The position numbers and the translations under genes are program-made. This document shows, in pieces, positions 51,589 through 60,469 of a DNA stretch of 64,000 nt. How positions within the stretch are numbered: position 1 is the first letter of the stretch; each line of letters starts with the position of its first letter. Origin of the DNA: Hanamia caeni (GTDB taxonomy: Bacteria; Bacteroidota; Bacteroidia; Chitinophagales; Chitinophagaceae); assembly GCF_003721595.1 (NCBI RefSeq), contig NZ_RJJR01000011.1, positions 62,001 through 126,000 on the forward strand, read 5' to 3'. The notes under the pieces were generated by a model that was not told where the DNA came from, searched no databases, and saw only the letters and a list, made by a program, of their open reading frames with translations.

Positions 51589-52404
51589 ATGTCAGTTAAT
51601 AAAGAAGTAAAAAGAATAACCACTCATACCCTGCAAAAAATGAAACAGGCGGGGGAAAAAATTTCGATGATCACCGCGTATGATTTTTCTTTCGCAAAAA
51701 TTTTTGATGCCGCCGGCATTGATATTATTCTCGTCGGAGACAGCGCCAGCAACGTGATGGCAGGCCATGAAACTACTTTGCCTATTACACTTGATCAAAT
51801 GATCTATCACGCCAGTTCAGTGGTTCGCGGCTGCAGCCGCGCTTTAATTATTGTTGATCTTCCGTTTGGAAGTTACCAGGGAAACAGTAAAGAGGCGCTG
51901 AATTCTACAATACGTATTATGAAAGAAACAGGCGCACATGCCATTAAACTGGAAGGCGGCGAAGAAATCATTGATTCAGTAAAAAGAATTGTAAGCGCCG
52001 GAATTCCCGTGATGGGGCATTTGGGTTTGACGCCGCAATCTATTTACAAATTCGGTACTTACACGGTAAGAGCAAGGGAGGAAGAAGAAGCCGAAAAATT
52101 AAAAAGTGACGCGATGCTTTTGCAGGAAGCAGGATGCTTTGGAATTGTGCTGGAAAAAATTCCTGCCTCTTTGGCCACAGAAGTTTCTAAAAGCCTTGCC
52201 GTACCTACGATTGGAATAGGCGCCGGTAACGGTTGTGATGGCCAGGTATTGGTCATGCACGACATGCTTGGAATTAATACAGAATTTAAACCGCGTTTTT
52301 TAAGAACTTATTTGAACCTCCATGAACAAATTACCAGCGCTGTTCAACAATACATCAGGGATGTGAAAGCCCACGATTTCCCGAATGAGAAGGAACAATA
52401 TTGA
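51589..52404 (+). CDS. panB: 3-methyl-2-oxobutanoate hydroxymethyltransferase
   Basis: A 271-residue TIM-barrel enzyme of pantothenate synthesis. [20 protein letters not shown] (about 25-44) opens the barrel, [20 protein letters not shown] (about 46-65) holds the metal-binding Asp and the substrate loop, and [15 protein letters not shown] (about 143-157) and [19 protein letters not shown] (about 206-224) complete the family blocks. It works with panC encoded 5 kb away on the same strand. The gap of 142 bp after ppx indicates its own promoter. Confidence 0.93.
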   Translation: MSVNKEVKRITTHTLQKMKQAGEKISMITAYDFSFAKIFDAAGIDIILVGDSASNVMAGHETTLPITLDQMIYHASSVVRGCSRALIIVDLPFGSYQGNSKEALNSTIRIMKETGAHAIKLEGGEEIIDSVKRIVSAGIPVMGHLGLTPQSIYKFGTYTVRAREEEEAEKLKSDAMLLQEAGCFGIVLEKIPASLATEVSKSLAVPTIGIGAGNGCDGQVLVMHDMLGINTEFKPRFLRTYLNLHEQITSAVQQYIRDVKAHDFPNEKEQY

Positions 52405-52473
52405 GATGAAAATTGAAGATTGAAGTATTGTCTTATGCAGAGAGTAAACAAGCAAATACCTTCACTTTCTATT

Positions 52474-52507
52474 TTGCAAAGGCCTAAAATCTCATACCTT
52501 ATCTTTG
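52474..52507 (+). promoter_or_regulatory. Promoter of the ALDH gene (TTG-N23-TATCTTTG)
   Basis: TTG at 52474-52476 and TATCTTTG at 52500-52507 are separated by 23 bp, at the upper limit of the reported Flavobacterium range, 18 bp before the ATG. Confidence 0.45.
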
Positions 52508-52525
52508 TGTATAAAAGATATTTTC

Positions 52526-54052
52526 ATGCAAAATTTTCTAAAAGAATTAAAAATATCTGAACTCAATAAAGGAGTCTCCACAGGCACAAAATGGTTTTCA
52601 GCCTCAGGTGAAAAAATTATTTCATCTTCCCCGGTGGATGGAAAACAAATTGCCTCTGTAAATTCCTGCGATAAAAGAAGTTTTGATTACGTAGTAGAAA
52701 CCGCGCAAAATGCTTTTGTTGAATGGCGCACGTGGCCGGCTCCGAGGCGTGGCGAAATCATAAGGCAAATTGGAAATGAGCTACGCCGACACAAGGATAT
52801 TCTCGGGAAATTAGTGAGCTATGAAATGGGCAAAAGCCTTCAGGAAGGTATGGGCGAAGTACAGGAAATGATTGACATAGCCGATTTTGCATTGGGCCTC
52901 TCCCGCCAGTTATATGGCTTTACCATGCACAGCGAAAGGCCCGGCCACCGCATGTACGACCAATACCATCCTTTAGGAATAGTGGGCATCATTTCAGCTT
53001 TCAATTTCCCCGTGGCAGTCTGGAGCTGGAATAGCTTTATAGCAATGGTTTGCGCAGATGTATGCATCTGGAAACCTTCAGAGAAAACGCCGCTGTGTGC
53101 TATTGCCTGCCAGCATATTATTTCTAAAGTTTTTAAGGAAAATAAAGTGCCCGAAGGAGTATGTAATTTGGTGTCAGGCGGCCGCGAAGTTGGCGAATGG
53201 ATTGCAAATGAACCCAAAATTGCCCTGGTTTCCGCAACAGGATCTACAAGGATGGGAAAAGCCGTAGGCGCTGCTGTGGGTGCGCGCCTTGGAAAAAGTT
53301 TGCTTGAACTTGGCGGAAACAATGCTATAATTATTTCCAAAGAAGCTGATTTAAACATTGCTCTTGTGGGTTGCCTGTTTGGCGCTGTAGGCACTGCAGG
53401 CCAGCGTTGCACTACCACGCGCAGGTTGATTATTCATGAAGATATTTATGATATTTTTAAAAAGAAATTAATACAAGCCTACAGGCAATTAAAAATCGGG
53501 GATCCGCTAAAGGAGGAAAATCATGTTGGCCCGTTAATAGATCACGATGCTGTTGATGCTTATTTAAATGCCATTAATCAAATCAAAAAGCAAGGGGGCA
53601 ATATGGCCCTTGCAGGCGGAATTCTTTCAGGAAAGGGATTTGAGAGCGGCTGCTATGTAAAGCCGTGCATTGCTGAAGTGACGAACGATATGGAAATTGT
53701 ACAGCACGAAACCTTCGCACCCATTCTGTATTTAATAAAATATAAGACCCTCGAAGAAGCGATTGAAATTCAGAATGCAGTTCCGCAGGGATTGTCGAGT
53801 TCAATTTTTACACTCAATCTCCGCGAAGCAGAATGGTTTCTTTCTTCAAAAGGAAGCGACTGTGGCATTGCAAATGTAAACATAGGAACTTCGGGGGCAG
53901 AAATTGGCGGCGCTTTTGGCGGAGAAAAAGAAACTGGTGGCGGAAGGGAAAGCGGCAGTGATGCCTGGAAAGTTTATATGAGGAGGCAAACAAACACCAT
54001 TAACTACTCAGATACGCTTCCTTTAGCACAAGGAATAAAATTTACAGTGTAA
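52526..54052 (+). CDS. Aldehyde dehydrogenase, ALDH7/antiquitin type (aminoadipate semialdehyde dehydrogenase-like)
   Basis: A 508-residue NAD-dependent dehydrogenase. The catalytic Cys is at about 295 (GTAGQRCTTTRR) and the general-base Glu at about 261 (LLELGGNNA), with the Rossmann motif VSATGSTRMGKAVG near 238. The N-terminal region, the FNFPVAVWSWN block near 160 and the EIGGAFGGEKETGGGRESGS C-terminal block are typical of ALDH7A1 (antiquitin). It may oxidise alpha-aminoadipate semialdehyde in lysine breakdown or other semialdehydes. Start at the ATG at 52526; an earlier GTG-type start is less likely. It ends in a hairpin shared with tatA's end. Confidence 0.88.
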   Translation: MQNFLKELKISELNKGVSTGTKWFSASGEKIISSSPVDGKQIASVNSCDKRSFDYVVETAQNAFVEWRTWPAPRRGEIIRQIGNELRRHKDILGKLVSYEMGKSLQEGMGEVQEMIDIADFALGLSRQLYGFTMHSERPGHRMYDQYHPLGIVGIISAFNFPVAVWSWNSFIAMVCADVCIWKPSEKTPLCAIACQHIISKVFKENKVPEGVCNLVSGGREVGEWIANEPKIALVSATGSTRMGKAVGAAVGARLGKSLLELGGNNAIIISKEADLNIALVGCLFGAVGTAGQRCTTTRRLIIHEDIYDIFKKKLIQAYRQLKIGDPLKEENHVGPLIDHDAVDAYLNAINQIKKQGGNMALAGGILSGKGFESGCYVKPCIAEVTNDMEIVQHETFAPILYLIKYKTLEEAIEIQNAVPQGLSSSIFTLNLREAEWFLSSKGSDCGIANVNIGTSGAEIGGAFGGEKETGGGRESGSDAWKVYMRRQTNTINYSDTLPLAQGIKFTV

Positions 54053-54080
54053 ATTATAATCATTATTCACACTGTAAATT
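54039..54080. terminator. Hairpin between the convergent ALDH and tatA genes
   Basis: AATTTACAGTGT (54039-54050) pairs with ACACTGTAAATT (54069-54080): 12 bp perfect with an 18-base AT-rich loop. It contains the ALDH stop codon. Short A/T flanks follow on both strands. A bidirectional terminator is likely, but the loop is longer than usual. Confidence 0.55.
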
Positions 54081-54088
54081 ATAGAAAA

Positions 54089-54334
54089 TCAATTGGCGTT
54101 AGAAGAGGCTGCAGGTTTAACCACATCCTTTTCTTTCATCCCTGCTTCCAGTTCACTTTTCACGTGTTCTTTGGCATCATTAAATTCCCTTACGCCTTTG
54201 CCGATTCCACGCATAAGATCCGGAATTTTTTTACCGCCGAAAAACAGTAAAACGACTAATAATATCAAAATCCATTCTGAGCCGCCCGGCATAGAAAACA
54301 GTAATACGGGATTTGAGAAAATGCTTAGCATCAT
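54089..54334 (-). CDS. tatA: Twin-arginine translocase subunit TatA/TatE
   Basis: An 81-residue protein. The single membrane helix (about 20-33, [17 protein letters not shown]), hinge and amphipathic helix ([19 protein letters not shown]) match TatA/E. The FGGKK hinge segment is the family signature. The tail (about 55-81) is charged and ends AASSNAN. It transports folded proteins across the inner membrane together with TatC (not in this window). Its convergent neighbour is the ALDH gene. Confidence 0.92.
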   Translation of the reverse strand: MMLSIFSNPVLLFSMPGGSEWILILLVVLLFFGGKKIPDLMRGIGKGVREFNDAKEHVKSELEAGMKEKDVVKPAASSNAN

Positions 54335-54483
54335 TTCGTTTTTTTAATTTTTAATCTTTTTAATTTTTCAAAAGTAAGCCAATACAGTGAAGCACAAAGT
54401 ACTAATTTACTAACTCAATTTACGTAAATAATTTGACGATGGATTTTAAATCTTACTTTTAAATTTAACTAATATTATTATCA

Positions 54484-54894
54484 ATGAATTATTGGCTTGT
54501 CAAATCAGAACCGTTTAAATACGGTTGGGACCTATTTGTAAAAGAAAAGAAAACCTATTGGGACGGCGTAAGAAACTATGCTGCGCGCAATAATTTAAGG
54601 GAGATGAAAAAGGGAGATGAAGTTTTTTTCTATCACAGTAATGAAGGGTTAGAAATTGTAGGAATAGCAATGGTAGTAAAAGAAGCTTACCAGGATCCGA
54701 CAACTGACGACAGAAATTGGGTGGTGGTAGATTTAAGCCCTGTCAAAAAATTAAAAAAACCGGTATCACTTGCTGACATTAAAGAAGATCCACAATTGCA
54801 AAATATGGAGCTGGTAAAAAATTCCAGGCTTTCTGTTCAAAAAGTAACACCTTCTGAATGGAAACATATTTTGAAGATCAGCGGAGGAAAATAA
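54484..54894 (+). CDS. EVE-domain protein (putative modified-nucleic-acid binding)
   Basis: A 136-residue PUA-like EVE domain. MNYWLVKSEPFKYGW begins the fold with the conserved Ser-Glu-Pro; YWDGVRNYAARNNLREMKKGD with DEVFFYHSNEGLEIVG forms the pocket that in other members binds modified bases; and the domain ends near QKVTPSEWKHI. Members bind 5-methyl- or hydroxymethyl-cytosine-type modifications in nucleic acids. The role in this organism is unknown. It is a single gene. Confidence 0.9.
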   Translation: MNYWLVKSEPFKYGWDLFVKEKKTYWDGVRNYAARNNLREMKKGDEVFFYHSNEGLEIVGIAMVVKEAYQDPTTDDRNWVVVDLSPVKKLKKPVSLADIKEDPQLQNMELVKNSRLSVQKVTPSEWKHILKISGGK

Positions 54895-54928
54895 ATGCGA
54901 ATCACGATGAATATACATTTCGAAATTT

Positions 54929-55426
54929 TTATTTATCCTCCTCACTGGTCAATTCAAGGTAAGCAAGTATGATTTTTTCAATTTCGTTATTCTTGCGGTG
55001 AACGAGCAAAGAACTATATATCATCATATCACCTGCTTTAAAATTATTGCTGATTTGAATGATTTTTTCTGAAGCGTATTCAAAATAATTGAACCAGCTT
55101 ACAAACTTTTTTGCTCGTGCTGTCTCTTTACCGTCGGAGTTGTCGCAAACGTAAACTACAGCATTAATCTTTGATTCAAGAAATCCGGAAACTATCGAAA
55201 CAACCGTAGCTGCAATTCGATTATCTGTACCCGTGAATCTTTTTTTAGAGGGAGATCTTAAATTTAGATTAAATGAATAAAATCTGTGTGCAATTTCCGG
55301 GTAGTTAGGGAAATATTCAGCGTAACTCAGGAAGGAACAACTGTATTCTAAACCCAGGTCTGTTTTAAAATTATAGGTAAAATCGTCAATTTTTAAGAGG
55401 GGGTAAGGGAGCAAATTTGAATCCAT
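54929..55426 (-). CDS. DUF6169 family protein
   Basis: A 165-residue protein. LLKIDDFTYNFKTDLGLEYSC at the start, SIVSGFLESKINAVVYVCDN (about 77-96) in the middle, and ARAKKFVSWFNYFE (about 103-116) fit the DUF6169 family, found mostly in Bacteroidota. No membrane helix or catalytic motif is evident. It overlaps by 41 bp a small gene upstream, so the two are read as a translationally coupled pair. Function unknown; a two-gene module of the toxin-antitoxin or defence kind is a reasonable but unproven idea. Confidence 0.72.
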   Translation of the reverse strand: MDSNLLPYPLLKIDDFTYNFKTDLGLEYSCSFLSYAEYFPNYPEIAHRFYSFNLNLRSPSKKRFTGTDNRIAATVVSIVSGFLESKINAVVYVCDNSDGKETARAKKFVSWFNYFEYASEKIIQISNNFKAGDMMIYSSLLVHRKNNEIEKIILAYLELTSEEDK

Positions 55427-55592
55427 GTTTTTTCTGCAGTTCTTTTAACGGGATGCCTTTCTCAACTGCATCCCGGATTATTTTTTGGTCCGCTAACATT
55501 TTTGTTACCATTTCAGTTCTCGTCGTCATGTGTTTGATATTCGATTTTTTCTTACGAACACCCGATTTAGCTTTATTTGCCGTTCTTACCAT
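55386..55592 (-). CDS. Small basic protein, partner of the DUF6169 gene
   Basis: A 68-residue lysine-rich protein (RTANKAKSGVRKKKSNIKHM, then RTEMVTKMLADQKIIRDAVE and GIPLKELQKKHGFKFAPLPP). The last half looks like a helix-turn-helix-like pair of helices with a proline-rich tail. I chose the ATG at 55592, since the upstream stretch to 55631 is poorly conserved in character. Its 3' end overlaps the DUF6169 gene by 41 bp. I recognise no family with certainty, and it could be a DNA-binding antitoxin or an RNA-binding protein. Confidence 0.65.
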   Translation of the reverse strand: MVRTANKAKSGVRKKKSNIKHMTTRTEMVTKMLADQKIIRDAVEKGIPLKELQKKHGFKFAPLPPLKN

Positions 55593-55738
55593 AAAAATGT
55601 TTAATTGCAATTTACACAAAATGCTACACAAATATTATCTCTCCAATTTCTTGTAAAACGAAGAATCGTAGCATCATATTTTTGGGATTTTCGCTTTTAT
55701 ATTATTGTAAATTTGAAAAACATGATTAGAAAAAAGTT

Positions 55739-56422
55739 TTGAAGAAAAATCTCATCATCCTTACCGGAGCAGGCGTTAGCGCTGAAAGTGGATTAAAAAC
55801 TTTCCGCGACAGCGATGGTTTGTGGATGGGTTATGACGTGTATGAAGTGGCTTCACCGCAAGGCTGGCAAAAAAATCCGGAACTCGTTTTGGATTTTTAT
55901 AACCAAAGAAGAAAAGAAGTAGCACAAGCGTTACCCAACTCGGCACATAAAGCCATTGCTGATTTGGAAAAGAATTTTGAAGTAGCTGTCATTACACAAA
56001 ATATTGATGACCTTCATGAGAGAGCCGGGTCAAAAAATGTAATTCATCTGCATGGCGAGATTTTTAAAATGCGAAGTGAAAATGACGCTGACACTTTTTA
56101 TGAAATAAAGGACGACATCCAATTCGGGCAGATAGCAGAAGATGGTTTTCAACTTCGGCCTCATGTGGTTTGGTTTGGCGAGTCTGTGCCGATGATAGTA
56201 GAAGCAGCGCGGATTATGTCAACTGCTGATATTTTTATTTTGGCAGGCACATCGCTGCAAGTGTATCCCGCAGCAGGTTTAATAGATTTTCTTCCTGCCG
56301 GAATTCCAAAATATATTATCGATAAAAATCCTCCTTACATTCCTCCACACTACAATTTTACCATCATTAAAAAAACAGCAACAGAAGGAATGGAAGAAGT
56401 CAGGCATAAACTGCTAAAATAA
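55739..56422 (+). CDS. cobB: NAD-dependent deacylase (sirtuin), zinc-site-less
   Basis: A 227-residue Sir2-family protein. ILTGAGVSAESGLKTFR (about 7-23) is the NAD loop, ITQNIDDLHERAG (about 91-103) holds the catalytic-base region, and HLHGEIFKM (about 108-116) has the catalytic His. The YNQR segment, with Tyr and Arg three residues apart in FYNQRRKEV, is the acyl-pocket motif of class III (SIRT5/CobB-type) sirtuins, which favour succinyl or other acidic acyl groups. The zinc-binding Cys ribbon between the HGE and PHVVWFGE motifs is missing, so no zinc finger is predicted. It starts at TTG (55739), with no ATG before the glycine loop. Confidence 0.87.
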   Translation: MKKNLIILTGAGVSAESGLKTFRDSDGLWMGYDVYEVASPQGWQKNPELVLDFYNQRRKEVAQALPNSAHKAIADLEKNFEVAVITQNIDDLHERAGSKNVIHLHGEIFKMRSENDADTFYEIKDDIQFGQIAEDGFQLRPHVVWFGESVPMIVEAARIMSTADIFILAGTSLQVYPAAGLIDFLPAGIPKYIIDKNPPYIPPHYNFTIIKKTATEGMEEVRHKLLK

Positions 56423-56454
56423 AATTCACCTTATTTGTTGGCTCACTATAAATT

Positions 56455-57480
56455 TTATCGCTGCACCCGGCCGCTTGCATCACCCTTCATCAAAGCTTTC
56501 ACTTCGCTTAAAGTGGCATGATTTAAATCGCCCGGAATTGTATGTTTCAAGGCAGAAGCAGCCACACCAAATTCTGCAGCATCTTTTAAATTCATATCGG
56601 TAACGAGTCCGTAAATAAATCCGCTGGCGAAAGAATCACCACTGCCTACACGGTCAACTATCCTAACTTCATATTGCTTGGTGTGATAAAATTCATTGCC
56701 ATCATATACCAATGCACTCCATCCGTTGTCAGAAGCGCTGTAGCTTTCCCTTAATGTGGATGCAATATATTTAAATCCGAATTTTTCTTTCATTTGCTGA
56801 AATACATCTTTGTACCCTTCAAGGTTCAATTCTCCTTTGGTAACATCTGTGCCTTTGCTCTTAAATCCTAAAGTTGTTTCAGCGTCTTCTTCATTTCCGA
56901 TACAAACATCTACATACTGACAAAGATTGGTCATCACTTCCTTCGCTTTTTCCTTGCTCCACAATTTTTTGCGGTAATTTAAATCAATGCTTGTAGTAAT
57001 GCCTTTTGCTTTGGCGGCTTTCAAAGCGGCTTCAGTCAATGCGGCAGCTTTATCGCTTAATGCCGGTGTGATGCCGGTTGTATGAAACCACGATGCGCCA
57101 TCAAATATTTTATCAAAATCAAAATCAGAAATTTCTGCTTCAGCGATTGAGGCATCGGCACGGTCATAGATCACTTGGGAAGCCCGCATGGATGCACCGG
57201 TTTCCAAAAAATAAATTCCAAGCCTCTTTCCTCCCCTGGCTATGTATTCAGTGCTTACTCCATAGCGCCGCAAGTGATTTATCGCCGATTGCCCTATTGC
57301 ATTTTCCGGAACTTTTGAAACAAATGTTCCCTGCAATCCATAATTACAAAGCGCAACTGAAACATTTGCCTCACCTCCTCCATAGGTTACGTCAAAACTA
57401 TCAGCCTGGACAAATCTTTTAAAATCGGGAGTGGATAAACGAAGCATAATTTCACCCAGAGTAACTACTTTTTTTGCCAT
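56455..57480 (-). CDS. kdgK: 2-keto-3-deoxygluconate kinase (PfkB family)
   Basis: A 341-residue PfkB sugar kinase. GEIMLRLSTPDFKRF at the start, the substrate-binding YGGGEANVSVAL (about 32-43), and the ATP/anion hole motif VDRVGSGDSFASGFIYGL (about 278-295) with the catalytic Asp. The pattern, including the ISDFDFD segment, is that of bacterial KdgK-like kinases. It produces KDPG, the substrate of the divergently encoded aldolase (57796), so the pair forms the last two steps of the Entner-Doudoroff-type or hexuronate route. Confidence 0.85.
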   Translation of the reverse strand: MAKKVVTLGEIMLRLSTPDFKRFVQADSFDVTYGGGEANVSVALCNYGLQGTFVSKVPENAIGQSAINHLRRYGVSTEYIARGGKRLGIYFLETGASMRASQVIYDRADASIAEAEISDFDFDKIFDGASWFHTTGITPALSDKAAALTEAALKAAKAKGITTSIDLNYRKKLWSKEKAKEVMTNLCQYVDVCIGNEEDAETTLGFKSKGTDVTKGELNLEGYKDVFQQMKEKFGFKYIASTLRESYSASDNGWSALVYDGNEFYHTKQYEVRIVDRVGSGDSFASGFIYGLVTDMNLKDAAEFGVAASALKHTIPGDLNHATLSEVKALMKGDASGRVQR

Positions 57481-57795
57481 GATCTTTAGAATTTAATTTA
57501 AAATATTTTTTTAAAAACTGGAATTCCTCAAATCTCAGGCATATTTAGTTAATCAACAAGAAATGAATTCAAAAATCTGGGAAAAAATAACGATAACGAT
57601 TGCGTAATCCGCTTTATTAATTAAATATAAAATCATATCTTAAACATTTTACGGGATGAACAATTGGAGCATCGAATAACGGTTATGGATAAACGATTTA
57701 TTTTGAAATAAAAAACAACTGTTTCTAAATTCAATTTAATTTTGCCGGAAGCGCTATGGACGGCGAATTAAAATTTTAATTTCTAAATATTTATT
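57481..57795. other. Divergent intergenic region between kdgK and eda (315 bp)
   Basis: No gene. A TAATTTTG -7 box at 57737-57744 belongs to eda. No clear operator palindrome is seen, although this is where a shared regulator of hexuronate catabolism would bind. Confidence 0.5.
57737..57744 (+). promoter_or_regulatory. TAnnTTTG -7 box (TAATTTTG) before eda
   Basis: Exact match 51 bp before the eda ATG. No -33 TTG at 17-23 bp. Confidence 0.4.
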
Positions 57796-58461
57796 ATGAG
57801 CAAAAAGGAACTTCTTTTAAAATTAATACCTGAGCAGGGGATTTTACCACTTTATTTTTATAAAGATACTGATGTGAGTCTTCAGGTATTGAAAGCTTTG
57901 TACAATGCCGGCATCAGAACCGTAGAATATACGAACCGTGGTGAAGCGGCATTGCAGAATTTTAAGAAGATGCGTGAAATGTGCGATGCAGAATTCAAAG
58001 ATATGTATCTCGGAATTGGGACTATTAAGAATGGCCAGATGGCTCAGACATTTATTGATGCCGGCGCTGACTTTATTATTTGTCCCGGCCTGGTGGAAGA
58101 GGTTGCCACAGTTTGTGATAAAAATGATATGCTTTGGGTGCCCGGATGCATGACTCCTACAGAAATTATCAGGGCAGAAAATTTAGGCGCCAAAATGATA
58201 AAACTCTTTCCGGGAAATATTTTAGGCCCCGAATTTATGAGCGCAATAAAAGCCCTGTTTCCCGACTTGCTTTTTATGCCCACCGGCGGCGTGGATCTTG
58301 ATAAGGATAATATTGCAAAATGGCTGAAATCCGGCGTGTGTGCGGTAGGCATGGGAAGCAAGCTGGTAAGCAAACAATTACTTGAAGAAAAGAATTACAG
58401 TAAAATAGAAGAGCTTTCAAAGCAGGCATTAGAGATTTTGAAATCGCTCAAAAATGGATAA
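57796..58461 (+). CDS. eda: Bifunctional KHG/KDPG aldolase
   Basis: A 221-residue class I aldolase. GILPLYFYKDTDVSLQVL at the start, RTVEYTNRGEAAL (about 36-48) with the catalytic Glu, FIICPGLVEEVATVCD near 97, and MIKLFPGNILGPEFMSA (about 134-150) with the Schiff-base Lys. LFMPTGGVDLDKDNI ends the phosphate-binding part. It splits 2-keto-3-deoxy-6-phosphogluconate into pyruvate and glyceraldehyde 3-phosphate. Divergent from kdgK. Confidence 0.92.
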   Translation: MSKKELLLKLIPEQGILPLYFYKDTDVSLQVLKALYNAGIRTVEYTNRGEAALQNFKKMREMCDAEFKDMYLGIGTIKNGQMAQTFIDAGADFIICPGLVEEVATVCDKNDMLWVPGCMTPTEIIRAENLGAKMIKLFPGNILGPEFMSAIKALFPDLLFMPTGGVDLDKDNIAKWLKSGVCAVGMGSKLVSKQLLEEKNYSKIEELSKQALEILKSLKNG

Positions 58462-58699
58462 TTTAAGATGACCTTATTCGCTAAATCATTTTATAAATCA
58501 TTTACCTTTTAAAGCACCATTAACTTAACATCTTCCGTGATGTAAGCAATCCTGAATTTTAGAATATTTCTTTTACATTTCTGCTAAAATGTATTGGCCC
58601 GCTTATTGAATACCTAAAAATTTCGTAATAATTTTAAATGGTAAACAATTGTAGCAATATTTATAAATATTTGCATTTTTTAAAACTATACACCCAAAA

Positions 58700-60418
58700 A
58701 TGATACAAGGAAGTAAACGGTTTTTATTTGGTTTAATCATCACGATGATTTTACCAACATTAGTGCTGGCCCAGTCTGACACTGCGACGGCGCCCGTTAT
58801 AAAAACAGCGCCTAATGATTGGTACCAGCTTGACCGGGCAGCCACCGGATATTATGGAATAAGCCTGGATAAAGCCTATGAATTTCTGAAGGGCAAGCCC
58901 AGCCACACCGTCGTTGTAGCGGTGATAGACAGCGGCGTAGATACCTTACAGCCGGATTTAAAACCCATTTTATGGCACAATCCCGGAGAAATCCCGGGGA
59001 ATGGAATTGATGATGACCATAACGGATATATTGATGATGTTTATGGCTGGAATTTTATTGGAGGCAAAGATGGAAGAAATGTACATACGGATTCTTATGA
59101 AGCAGCGCGCGTGTACTGGAGTCTTAAAGACAAGTTCGATAATAAAACCATCGATACCACCACGATGGATGCTGCTCAAAAAGCAGAATATGCTACGTAC
59201 CTCCGGGCAAAAAATGACGTGACTGATGGCATTGAACCTGCGCAGCTTATGCAGTTGGAAAGAATTATACCGGTTTTGGAAAAAGGTGATTCTATAATTG
59301 CAAAAGATTTAAGCAAAAAAGAGTTTACCCGCAACGATTTGTTGAATTATACTTCTACAGATCAAATTGCAAAGATGACCGCTACTATGTGGCTAAATAT
59401 TACAAAAGAAGACAATAATGATGATGCTATCCCATATGATGATATTCTCAATTATTGGAAAGGACAGGTGCGCAAGGGAAAGGCTGCTACTACCCCGCCT
59501 GAAGATTATAGGAATGAAATCGTAAAAGACAATCCGAATGACATCAACGATCGCTATTATGGCAATAACGATGTAATGGCAGGAACTCCTTCGCATGGCA
59601 CACATTGTTCAGGCATCATAGCAGCAGTAAGAGATAATGGAATAGGTATGAATGGAATTGCTGATAATGTAAGAATAATGATGGTTCGTGCGGTTCCGGA
59701 TGGCGACGAGCATGATAAAGATATTGCCAATGCGATAAGATATGCAGTAGACAACGGCGCAGAAGTAATCAGCATGAGTTTCGGCAAGTCGTTCTCGCCT
59801 CAAAAAAGCTGGGTAGATGATGCAGTAAAATATGCTCAAAGCAAAGGTGTATTACTGGTGCATGCTGCGGGTAATGATGCAAATAATGTCGACAGCGCTG
59901 AAAATTATCCTAACCCGGTTTACCTTGATAATTCGGGCACAGCACGGGATTTTATTACCGTTGGCGCAAGCGGCGACGCTACCAATGGCGGGTTCACAGC
60001 AAGTTTTAGTAATTACGGCAAAAAATCAGTGGATGTATTTTCACCAGGCGTAAATATTTATTCTACTTTACCTCATGATAAATTCGGGAATTTATCCGGA
60101 ACAAGTATGGCAGCGCCTGTGGTGGCTGGAGTGGCCGCTCTCATCCTCGAATATTACCCTGACCTTAGCGCAGAGCAGGTTAAGTATGCTATTATGCAAT
60201 CAGTAACGCCCATTACTCAAAAAGTAAAATTGCCTGGCACAGATGACAGTGTCCATCTTGCAGACATTTCAGTTTCTGGTGGTGAAATTAATGCCTACAA
60301 TGCTTTAAAATTAGCTTCTACCTTAAAGGGAGAAAGAAAAAAAGATGATAACGGCTATGATAGGCTTAATAACAAGAGTGGCAAAAAGCATGAGAAAATG
60401 AAAAGAAAAAGAGCTTAA
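58700..60418 (+). CDS. Secreted S8-family serine peptidase (subtilase) with large insert
   Basis: A 572-residue secreted protease. The signal peptide is about 1-24 (FLFGLIITMILPTLVLAQ). The catalytic triad is Asp77 (VAVIDSGVDTLQPDL), His299 (SHGTHCSGIIAAV) and Ser469 (LSGTSMAAPVVAG). Asp and His are separated by about 222 residues, where subtilisin has about 32, so the catalytic domain has an insert of roughly 190 residues rich in acidic and helical stretches. The C-terminal part (about 500-572) is lysine-rich with no sorting domain that I recognise. A strong terminator follows. Confidence 0.9.
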   Translation: MIQGSKRFLFGLIITMILPTLVLAQSDTATAPVIKTAPNDWYQLDRAATGYYGISLDKAYEFLKGKPSHTVVVAVIDSGVDTLQPDLKPILWHNPGEIPGNGIDDDHNGYIDDVYGWNFIGGKDGRNVHTDSYEAARVYWSLKDKFDNKTIDTTTMDAAQKAEYATYLRAKNDVTDGIEPAQLMQLERIIPVLEKGDSIIAKDLSKKEFTRNDLLNYTSTDQIAKMTATMWLNITKEDNNDDAIPYDDILNYWKGQVRKGKAATTPPEDYRNEIVKDNPNDINDRYYGNNDVMAGTPSHGTHCSGIIAAVRDNGIGMNGIADNVRIMMVRAVPDGDEHDKDIANAIRYAVDNGAEVISMSFGKSFSPQKSWVDDAVKYAQSKGVLLVHAAGNDANNVDSAENYPNPVYLDNSGTARDFITVGASGDATNGGFTASFSNYGKKSVDVFSPGVNIYSTLPHDKFGNLSGTSMAAPVVAGVAALILEYYPDLSAEQVKYAIMQSVTPITQKVKLPGTDDSVHLADISVSGGEINAYNALKLASTLKGERKKDDNGYDRLNNKSGKKHEKMKRKRA

Positions 60419-60436
60419 AAATAAATCTGATTTCAC

Positions 60437-60469
60437 AAAGACCGGTACAAAAGCTACCGGTTTTTTTTT
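60437..60469 (+). terminator. Intrinsic terminator of the subtilase gene
   Basis: ACCGGTA-CAAAAGC-TACCGGT followed by nine T residues in all: a 7-bp GC-rich stem, flanked by AAAG before it. Confidence 0.9.

Noticed and set aside
52840..53418. 192-codon minus-strand frame opposite the aldehyde dehydrogenase
   Set aside because: Shadow of the conserved ALDH core, no recognisable motif.
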